From Flavobacterium sp. N2038 (GTDB lineage: Bacteria > Bacteroidota > Bacteroidia > Flavobacteriales > Flavobacteriaceae), in assembly GCF_025947185.1 (NCBI RefSeq), contig NZ_CP110001.1, forward strand, positions 62,001 through 126,000: a stretch of DNA of 64,000 nucleotides, written 5' to 3'. The notes under the pieces were generated by a model. It did not search any database and was not told where the DNA came from. It saw only the letters and a list, made by a program, of their open reading frames with translations. This document shows, in pieces, positions 33,086-39,937 of the stretch; the first letter of the stretch is position 1, and every line of letters starts with the position of its first letter. The position numbers were made by a program, and so were the translations under genes.

Positions 33086-34390
33086 CTAATTTTTATTGAT
33101 GCTATATTGTGACTGCGTGATGTTTTCAAAAACAGTTTGCAGATCAGCAATTAAGTCATCGATGTCCTCAATCCCAACAGAAAGGCGAATCAAATCTTTT
33201 GAAACTCCGGTTTCCAGTTGCTCTTCATCAGACAATTGTTGGTGGGTTGTGCTCGCCGGGTGAATAATGAGTGATTTTGTATCACCAATATTGGCTAAGA
33301 GTGAGAAAAGTTTTGTTTCGTCTACCACTTTTTTGGCTGCATCAAACCCGCCTTTTAGTCCAAAAGTGATAACGCCACTTTGACCTTCCGGTAAATATTG
33401 TTTGGCTAAATCATTGTATTTACTTGATTTTAAACCCGGATAATTTACCCATACCACCTCTTCTCGTTTCTCTAACCATTCAGCCAGAGCCAAAGCATTT
33501 TCGCTGTGTTTTTTAATTCGAATGGGAAGTGTTTCTAATCCCTGAATAATCTGAAAGGCATTAAACGGACTCAAAGCAGCACCAAAATCACGCAGACCTT
33601 CAATTCGGGCTTTTGCAATAAAGGCCGCATTTCCTAAAGCTTCATGATATACTAATCCGTGGTATCCTGCTGATGGTTCCGTAAACTCAGGAAATTTTCC
33701 GTTAGACCAGTCAAAATTTCCGGCATCGATAATAACACCTCCTAATGAAGTTCCGTTTCCGGAGATATATTTAGTTAAGGAATGAATTACAATATCGGCG
33801 CCATATTTAATTGGGTTTAATAAATAAGGTGTCGCAACTGTATTATCTACAATAAATGGCACTTTGAATGCTTTGGCTTCTGCCGAAATTCCTTTCAGGT
33901 CCAAAACATCTAATTTTGGATTCCCCAATGATTCAACAAAAAATGCTCTTGTGTTTTCTTTAGCCGCCTTAGTAAAATTTTCCGGTTTTGAAGGATCTAC
34001 AAAAGTGGTCGTAATTCCTAATCTTGGCAAAGTCACTTTTAAAAGGTTATATGTTCCTCCATACAAACTATTAGAAGCTACTATATGATCGCCTGCTTTT
34101 AGCAAAGTCAATAATGTTGTAGAAATTGCAGAAGCTCCAGAGGCTGTAACCACTGCTCCTATTCCGCCTTCAAGTGCTGCGAGTCGTTGTTCTAAAATAT
34201 CGTTTGTTGGATTGTTTAATCTGGTGTAAATAAATCCAGCTTCGGCAAGACCAAATAAATTGGCAGCGTGATCAGAATTATTAAAGACATAAGATGATGT
34301 CTGATAAATTGGCACTGCTCTTGTTCCTGCATTTTTGGTAACGTCGTGTCCTGCGTGTAGTGCGTTTGTTGCAAATTTTTGTGTACTCAT
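33086..34390 (-). CDS. metY: O-acetylhomoserine sulfhydrylase (aminocarboxypropyltransferase)
   Basis: The 434-residue PLP enzyme makes homocysteine directly from O-acetylhomoserine and sulfide. It is longer than the metZ-type protein, as expected for MetY. The PLP lysine is in DIVIHSLTKYISGNGTSLGG near residue 205, with IYTRLNNPTNDILEQRLA near residue 55 and DTKSLIIHPASTTH near residue 375. It is preceded by the 55-residue protein and the leader B attenuator, which suggests that its expression responds to sulfur amino acids. Confidence 0.93.
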   Translation of the reverse strand: MSTQKFATNALHAGHDVTKNAGTRAVPIYQTSSYVFNNSDHAANLFGLAEAGFIYTRLNNPTNDILEQRLAALEGGIGAVVTASGASAISTTLLTLLKAGDHIVASNSLYGGTYNLLKVTLPRLGITTTFVDPSKPENFTKAAKENTRAFFVESLGNPKLDVLDLKGISAEAKAFKVPFIVDNTVATPYLLNPIKYGADIVIHSLTKYISGNGTSLGGVIIDAGNFDWSNGKFPEFTEPSAGYHGLVYHEALGNAAFIAKARIEGLRDFGAALSPFNAFQIIQGLETLPIRIKKHSENALALAEWLEKREEVVWVNYPGLKSSKYNDLAKQYLPEGQSGVITFGLKGGFDAAKKVVDETKLFSLLANIGDTKSLIIHPASTTHQQLSDEEQLETGVSKDLIRLSVGIEDIDDLIADLQTVFENITQSQYSINKN

Positions 34391-34424
34391 GATTTCTTAG
34401 TTTTTAGATATTGTTAATACTATA

Positions 34425-34470
34425 TATTGTTATTGTAATTGTAATTGATATTGTTATTGTTATTGATTTT
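34425..34470. repeat. Hexamer array (TATTGT/AATTGT)
   Basis: A 6-nt period over about 45 nt: TATTGT, TATTGT, AATTGT, AATTGA, TATTGT, TATTGT, TATTGA. It lies between the 55-residue protein gene and metY. Confidence 0.75.
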
Positions 34471-34492
34471 TGAAATTGTCACAGAGATCGAT

Positions 34493-34660
34493 TTAAACAA
34501 AAAGATCTTCTTCTTCATGATCGTACATTTGAAAAAGAAGTGAACTTGATTCATTTGAATAAATTTCTCCTTTTAAAAGATTCGTTTTTTGTGTATAATT
34601 TTCGTCTGTTTCTATGTTTTCAGGAAAAACACTTTCTTCGATTTTATATATTGATTTCAT
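34493..34660 (-). CDS. Small acidic protein of 55 residues, family with the 31-kb protein
   Basis: I start it at MKSIYKIEES; upstream codons fall in the terminator stem. The protein is acidic and hydrophilic, and no known domain is visible. The end (ESSSLLFQMYDHEEEDLFV) matches the 67-residue protein at 30985-31188 at about ten of nineteen positions. Both genes are downstream of a Cys leader and an attenuator-type terminator and upstream of homocysteine synthesis genes. It could be a regulator, or a precursor of some kind; no maturation enzymes are near. Confidence 0.65.
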   Translation of the reverse strand: MKSIYKIEESVFPENIETDENYTQKTNLLKGEIYSNESSSLLFQMYDHEEEDLFV

Positions 34661-34681
34661 GGTTTTAATTTTAAATAAATG

Positions 34682-34720
34682 AATAAAAAAAGCCCTTTCG
34701 GATGGCAACCAAAAGGGCTT
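34682..34720 (-). terminator. Attenuator-type terminator downstream of leader B
   Basis: A 9-bp stem (34712-34720 with 34690-34698) with a 13-nt loop and a T-run, 30 nt past the leader stop, just before the 55-residue gene. A second short palindrome, ATAGTTTAACTAT (34721-34733), lies between the leader stop and the stem and may form an alternative pairing. Confidence 0.85.
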
Positions 34721-34750
34721 ATAGTTTAACTATAACAAAGATTTTATCTT

Positions 34751-34831
34751 TCACTTTTGGCAACAGCAGGTCGGGACACACATTGGCATCATTCTACAAC
34801 ACATCATATTTCTTCCTGCTATTGTTTTCAT
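34751..34831 (-). CDS. Met/Cys-rich leader peptide B (metY unit)
   Basis: An ORF of 26 codons. The middle reads NMMCCRMMPMC and the end TCCCQK, giving six Cys and six Met in 26 residues, far above chance. The NMMxC(R/K)M pattern recurs in leader C, so the two are probably homologous. A strong terminator begins 30 nt after the stop. I take it as a translated attenuator leader for Met and Cys; a metal-binding peptide is the main alternative. Confidence 0.6.
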   Translation of the reverse strand: MKTIAGRNMMCCRMMPMCVPTCCCQK

Positions 34832-34879
34832 TTTAATTAAAATTTAATCTCATTTTTAAATTCGACTAATTCGATAGAG

Positions 34880-34910
34880 TAAATGTAGTAAGTATTTATT
34901 TAACTGCCAA
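34880..34910 (-). promoter_or_regulatory. Promoter B: TTG, 20 nt, TACATTTA
   Basis: TTG (34910-34908) is followed after 20 nt by TACATTTA (34887-34880) on the minus strand; the context TTTTGTTTGGCAG equals that of promoter C (TTTTGTTTGGCTG). The leader ATG is 49 nt downstream. Confidence 0.55.
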
Positions 34911-34983
34911 ACAAAATTTTAATATTTAACAATAAAATTTTTATAGGTCTGTAAAATAAGATCTTCCTCTTTAAAAAATAGCC

Positions 34984-35181
34984 CAAAGATTATACGGATT
35001 AAACAGATTATTACGGGTTTTCTCTTTTATTTAATTTAATACTGAACCTGTGTATTATAAAAAACCATTTACATGGGTTGAAAAATTTTAGGCACTCCCG
35101 ATAGCTATCGGGAGCGGCCTGTTTTTTCAATTACATTGATTCAAAAATCAGCATTAATCTGTTTAATCCGTATAATCTTTG
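34984..35181. repeat. 27-bp perfect inverted repeat around a 16-bp palindrome (copy 4)
   Basis: The arms 34984-35010 and 35155-35181 are exact reverse complements with the words CGGATTAAACAGATTA. Between them lies CCCGATAGCTATCGGG (35097-35112). The 360 bp between leader B and the receptor gene hold only this and promoter B. Confidence 0.85.
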
Positions 35182-35194
35182 AGCTACTTATTAT

Positions 35195-38040
35195 TTAGAA
35201 CTTAAAGCTCAAACGAGCAAAACCAAATCTTCCGTTCAATCCAAATTGAGATACTGCTCTCGAATATGCAAACTGGTTTGCATTACTCAAGTCTGTACTT
35301 GGTGCCGGAGATAATGTTGGCGTTGTATTGGTAAATGCCGGAGTTGCAGGATTGTTTCTGTCCGGATAAACATCACCTATATTATTAAACCCGATTGTAG
35401 CTCTAAAATGTTCGTTGATTTGATATCCTAAAGATAAATCTGTTACTAATTTTGCGCTGTATTCCGGATGTTCGTACACAGATGAAAATCCGTCCAGGTT
35501 TACATCTGTTGCTCCGGGATCTGTCACTTTACCAAAATAACTGTTTCTCAAATAAATATCCAGTTTCTTGATGCTAAAAGTGGTCATTAAATTTGCTTTT
35601 AATTTCGGAATTGCTTCTTCTAAATACACTCTGCTTGACTCTGGGAAAAACGAATATTTATATGGCTCTCCACCTGCGTCAATAATAGATTGCGGAACAT
35701 TTAAATCTCCCACTCTTTTAGTTTCGTTATAACTTAAAGCAAAATCATTTCTGATTATAAAATCGGGAATAACATCATATTTTTGAGAAATTACCAAATC
35801 AATCCCTTTTGTTTCAGAGTTGATTCCGTTGGTCCAGAAAGATGCTCTTTCGACTCCTTTTGTATCAAATGCCTGTTGAAATAAAGTTAATGCTTCAGCT
35901 TGTTCAGGAGTTGTAGCTGCAGCAATCTGTGCATCTGTTGGTCTTGAATACTGACCTGTTAAAACGATTCTGTCGTCGATTCTTGTAAAATAAGCATCTG
36001 TTGCAATTGTTATGTTTGCCTCCGGAATTTTAAATGTAAATCCTGTACTGATACTTTTTGATTTTTCTGGTTTCAAGTTTTCTACTCCAATACTTTTTGC
36101 TGCTTCAGAATCATTTGTAAAATAACCTACCTGATATGGCGCACCGTTTATGAATTGTGTCGAGCTTGATTCAAAATATTTTTGCTGTAATGAAGGCGCC
36201 CTAAAACCTGTTTGTCCTGAAATTCTCCAGTTAATATTGTCGTTTAATTTTAAAAGAGAAGCTAATTTAAAGATTACTGTACTTCCAAAATCAGAATAGT
36301 TTTCATAACGTAATGCTCCGTTTACAAGCCATTTTTCGGTTGCATTTAATTCCAGATCAACATAAGCCGCACCACTTTTTCTATCTTTCTCTTTAGCATC
36401 TGAAGGCTGAAATCCTGAAAATCCCTGCGCTCCTGCTCCACGTTTGTTTCCAAAAAAGTCAGTAACGATTAAAGGAGAATTACTTGGCAAAATTCCCGAA
36501 ACAAAATCTCCGTTTACATCATACAATCCGTAAGAGGCTTCTTCTCCAGCTTTAATCTGGTAATTTTCATATCTGAATTCACCTCCAAAAGCAACATTCA
36601 GACCAGCAAGAACATCATATTTTTTACTAAAATCTAAATTGGTTGTACTTTGTAGAAATGAAACTTTTCCGGCATCAAAACTAAAAGGAGAGTTGGTTCC
36701 TAAAGTTGCATTAATAGTATTGTTTACATCATACTTAAAAGAATTTGTCCCGAGGTTTGTACTCAAATCGGTATCAAATCCAAACAATTCTGTATTAACA
36801 CCTACGGCAGCAGAAGCATCTAAGATGTCTGATTCAATTTCTGGTAAAAATCCGTTTTCATAAACCTGAGTAAAAGTTCCTGAACCATTTGGCAGCCTGT
36901 TAAAAGCATATGATTTACCATTTCTATAAGATACTCCACCAAAAGAATATAAAGATGTTGTTTCTGTTAATGGATATTTTGCATTATAATAGGCTTGTCC
37001 TGAGGCTAGTTCTGACTGTCCTACACTCATATTATAATCACTTCTTTCCTGCCCTCTGTAAGCAAGTTCATTATTAGTTACATCAAAATTCAATGCGGTT
37101 TGCATTTGTGTAAGTGTTGTAGCTCCGGCGATAGCGGTTTGTTGTGCCGCAGTAAAATAACTTACCTGAGGCGCATATTGCTTTAATGAAGTTAGAATTT
37201 GTGCCGAATTTGGTGTTGTATTAATATTACTAAACAAGGAGTTTATTTCAACACCATTTTGTGCAGCTCTGTTCTCGACAGCATTATAGGCATTAAAAAT
37301 CGCATTGCTTCTAATTCCTGCTCTGCTGGTGGTTTGTCTTGTTACAGCACTACCGGTAACATTTAGGAAACTTCCCGTTTGCCTAATGAAGTTCCGTAAT
37401 TTAAATCGACTTGTACGGTTTGTCCGTCTGCTCCACCTTCAAAATTATTTGATCCTGAAGATAAATTAGCTCCATATTGGATTCCTCCCGAAATAAAATT
37501 AGCATTCTTTTTAAGCACGATATTGATTACTCCCGCAATAGCATCAGAACCGTATTGTGCAGCGGCACCATCTCTTAAAACCTCAATTCTTTCGATGGCA
37601 AAAGACGGAATAGCATTTAAATCTGTACCTACAGATCCTCTTCCCGGTGATCCGTTTATATTTACCAAAGAGCTTGTATGTCTTCGTTTACCATTTACCA
37701 AAATTAAAACCTGATCGGGTCCCAAACCTCTTAATTGCGCTGGATCGACGTGGTCTGTTGCATCTGCTGTTGATGTTGCATTACTGGTAAACGACGGTGC
37801 AACGTAGTTTAAAATTTGTGTTACGCTCGTTTGCGGCGCACCTTTTGTTATTTCGGTTACGTTAAAAACATCAACCGGAACCGGTACATCTGTCTTAACT
37901 CTATTTTTACTTCTGGATCCTACAATAGTAACTTCAGATAATTCATTGTTTTTCAAAGTATCCTGCTCTTTTTTATTTTCCTGAGCTTTAATCCCCGAAA
38001 ATGTCAAAAGACCTAAAATTATTAGTACATTTTTCTTCAT
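35195..38040 (-). pseudogene. TonB-dependent receptor, frameshifted in the barrel
   Basis: The N-terminal frame (37363-38040) gives a signal peptide, a plug domain with QLRGLGPDQVLILVNGKRR, HTSSLVNINGSPGRGSVG and IEVLRDGAAAQYGSDAIAG, and then stops at GKREVS. In the +1 frame the reading continues as GSFLNVTGSAVTRQTTSRAG and joins the 680-residue second frame (35195-37237), a 16-22 strand barrel ending in RFGFARLSFKF. One A too few in the AAA run at 37378-37380 explains the break; with it restored the protein is about 949 residues. Outer-membrane import of an unknown ligand; the leader C attenuator suggests a sulfur compound. It is either a pseudogene or a sequencing error. Confidence 0.85.
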
Positions 38041-38101
38041 TTCTTTAACTGATTAATTAGTGTTTTTGGCTTTAAAAAAAATTATGGTATTCCTGTTTTT
38101 G

Positions 38102-38134
38102 AACAAAAAAAAACCTCTGCAATCTGCAGAGGTT
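38102..38134 (-). terminator. Attenuator-type terminator downstream of leader C
   Basis: A 10-bp perfect stem (38125-38134 with 38112-38121) with a 3-nt loop and nine Ts on the minus strand; 23 nt after the leader stop, and about 70 nt before the receptor start. Confidence 0.9.
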
Positions 38135-38157
38135 CTATATGAATTTTTGAAAAAAAA

Positions 38158-38226
38158 TTACAATAGTGTCTCTGCGGAGAACTCCGGCATCTTACAAGAC
38201 ATCATATTGCAAATTGTTGTTTTCAT
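38158..38226 (-). CDS. Leader peptide C (TonB receptor unit)
   Basis: An ORF of 22 codons starting MKTTICNMMSCKMPEF. It has two Cys and four Met residues. The block NMMSCKMP matches NMMCCRMMP of leader B and both begin with MKT. It is followed at 23 nt by a very strong terminator and lies upstream of the receptor gene. Its Cys codons are farther from the terminator (57 nt or more) than in A and B, which a stalling model has to explain. Confidence 0.55.
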   Translation of the reverse strand: MKTTICNMMSCKMPEFSAETLL

Positions 38227-38247
38227 TTTTTTTCTATTTTGATGAGG

Positions 38248-38278
38248 CAAATTTGCGAACTATTTTTCAATCAGCCAA
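38248..38278 (-). promoter_or_regulatory. Promoter C: TTGG, 20 nt, CAAATTTG
   Basis: TTG (38278-38276) and CAAATTTG (38255-38248) on the minus strand are 20 nt apart, as in A and B. The upstream word TTTTTGTTTGGC matches promoter B. The leader ATG lies 22 nt downstream. It is back to back with the metK promoter on the plus strand. Confidence 0.55.
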
Positions 38279-38369
38279 ACAAAAACCAAAATAATTTCTA
38301 TTACCCTATCAATTTAGTATGTTTATGTTAAATTTCTGCCTATAAAAATAAAAAAAGTTGAACTTTAAT

Positions 38370-38398
38370 TTGCAAATCAAAATGGTTTTATACCTTTG
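38370..38398 (+). promoter_or_regulatory. metK promoter
   Basis: TTG (38370-38372), an 18-nt spacer and TACCTTTG (38391-38398) on the plus strand fit the Bacteroidota -33/-7 boxes. Transcription would begin near 38404, a few bases before the first helix of the riboswitch. Confidence 0.7.
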
Positions 38399-38409
38399 CA
38401 CCCGAATAC

Positions 38410-38506
38410 AGAGGAAAAATTTGAACTGATTGCAACCTCTTCATAATGAAATGATTCGTTGTGAATGCTGAAAGATTCATTTCAGTAGTAAAAAATGCTA
38501 AAGCAG
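38410..38506 (+). ncRNA. Probable SAM-II riboswitch upstream of metK
   Basis: The leader has a P1 helix GAGG (38411) / CCTC (38436), a loop ATTTGAACTGATTGCAACC and, after an inserted hairpin (38447-38457 with 38474-38484, 10 of 11 pairs), AAAAAATGCTAAAGCAG. These words match the SAM-II pseudoknot pattern I remember (AUUU...UUGCAA...GCUAAA). Two alternative pairings look like an expression platform: GCTAAAG (38497-38503) with CTTTAGC (38515-38521), followed by a T-run, and GAGGAAAA (38411-38418) with TTTTCCTC (38537-38544), which would break P1. Gene context (SAM synthetase) supports it. Confidence 0.75.
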
Positions 38507-38570
38507 AAACTCTTCTTTAGCCCTTTTTAGCAATTATTTTCCTCGCTTAATTTTAAATTTAATCATTATT

Positions 38571-39821
38571 ATGGCTTATTTATTTACGTCAGAATCTGTT
38601 AGTGAAGGGCATCCAGACAAAGTTGCAGATCAAATTTCGGATGCATTAATTGATAACTTTCTGGCATTTGATGCTGACTCAAAAGTAGCTTGTGAAACTC
38701 TTGTTACAACTGGTCAGGTAATTTTAGCAGGTGAAGTAAAATCAAATACTTATCTTGATGTACAACAAATTGCTCGCGAAGTAATCCGTAAAATTGGATA
38801 TACTAAAAGTGAGTATATGTTTGAAGCGAATTCTTGTGGAATTTTATCTGCTATTCACGAGCAGTCTGCAGACATTAATCAAGGTGTTGACAGAGCTAAG
38901 CCAGAAGAACAAGGTGCTGGTGACCAGGGAATGATGTTTGGTTACGCTACAAACGAAACTGAAAACTACATGCCATTGGCATTAGATTTATCTCATAAAT
39001 TATTACAAGAGTTAGCTATTTTAAGACGTGAAAACAAAGAAATCACGTATTTGCGTCCAGATGCTAAATCTCAGGTTACTTTAGAATACAGCGATGATAA
39101 CAAACCAACTCGTATTGATGCGATTGTTATCTCTACTCAACATGATGATTTTGATGAAGAAGCTACAATGTTGGCTAAAATCAAAAAAGATATTATCGAA
39201 ATTCTTATTCCAAGAATTATCGCTAAAAATCCAACACACGCACATTTATTCAACGATAAAATCAACTACCATATTAACCCAACAGGAAAATTCGTTATTG
39301 GAGGACCTCACGGAGATACTGGTTTAACAGGAAGAAAAATCATCGTTGATACTTATGGTGGAAAAGGTGCTCACGGTGGTGGTGCATTCTCTGGAAAAGA
39401 TCCAAGTAAAGTAGACAGAAGTGCTGCTTATGCTACACGTCATATCGCTAAAAACTTAGTAGCTGCCGGTGTTGCTGACGAAATCTTAGTTCAGGTTTCT
39501 TACGCAATTGGAGTTGCTGAGCCAATGGGAATTTTCATTGAACCTTACGGAACTTCTAAAGTAAACTTAACAAACGGTGAAATCGCTAAAAAAGTAGAAG
39601 CTATCTTTGATATGCGTCCTTACTTTATCGAGCAACGTCTAAAATTAAGAAATCCTATTTATAGCGAAACTGCTGCTTACGGACACATGGGACGTAAACC
39701 AGAAACTGTAACCAAAACTTTCTCTGCTCCGGGTGGAAACGAAAAAACAGTTACTGTTGAATTGTTTACATGGGAAAAACTTGATTTTGTTGACCAGGTA
39801 AAAGCTGCTTTTGGATTATAA
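38571..39821 (+). CDS. metK: S-adenosylmethionine synthetase
   Basis: The 416-residue enzyme makes SAM from methionine and ATP. Hallmarks are [19 protein letters not shown] at the N-terminus, the ATP-binding [18 protein letters not shown] near residue 120 and the P-loop-like [21 protein letters not shown] near residue 245. The length is slightly longer than E. coli MetK (384), as in other Flavobacteriia. It has its own promoter and a probable SAM-II riboswitch in the leader, so the end product would control its maker. Confidence 0.97.
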   Translation: MAYLFTSESVSEGHPDKVADQISDALIDNFLAFDADSKVACETLVTTGQVILAGEVKSNTYLDVQQIAREVIRKIGYTKSEYMFEANSCGILSAIHEQSADINQGVDRAKPEEQGAGDQGMMFGYATNETENYMPLALDLSHKLLQELAILRRENKEITYLRPDAKSQVTLEYSDDNKPTRIDAIVISTQHDDFDEEATMLAKIKKDIIEILIPRIIAKNPTHAHLFNDKINYHINPTGKFVIGGPHGDTGLTGRKIIVDTYGGKGAHGGGAFSGKDPSKVDRSAAYATRHIAKNLVAAGVADEILVQVSYAIGVAEPMGIFIEPYGTSKVNLTNGEIAKKVEAIFDMRPYFIEQRLKLRNPIYSETAAYGHMGRKPETVTKTFSAPGGNEKTVTVELFTWEKLDFVDQVKAAFGL

Positions 39822-39880
39822 AATTTAGATCTGTAGACTAACTTAGATCGTTAGACATCTTCGCATTAGCTGAACATAAA

Positions 39881-39914
39881 AAAGCCGATTTCTAAAATAT
39901 TAGAAATCGGCTTT
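39881..39914. terminator. Bidirectional terminator after metK
   Basis: A 14-bp perfect stem (39881-39894 with 39901-39914) with T-runs on both strands, between metK and the convergent gene at 39938-42172. An octamer-like run (TTAGATCT, GTAGACTA, ACTTAGAT, CGTTAGAC) lies just upstream at 39826-39857. Confidence 0.9.
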
Positions 39915-39937
39915 TATTTTAGGCTGAAAATCCTTTA

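Noticed and set aside
34751..34831. Leader B as a ribosomally made, modified peptide (RiPP) or metallothionein
   Set aside because: No radical SAM, lanthionine or peptidase gene is near, and the strict position before a terminator and before metY fits a leader better. A metal-binding role is not excluded.
37363..38040. The first receptor frame as a separate short plug protein
   Set aside because: The reading continues in the +1 frame with family-like sequence and no start codon of its own at the break, so it is one gene with a shift.
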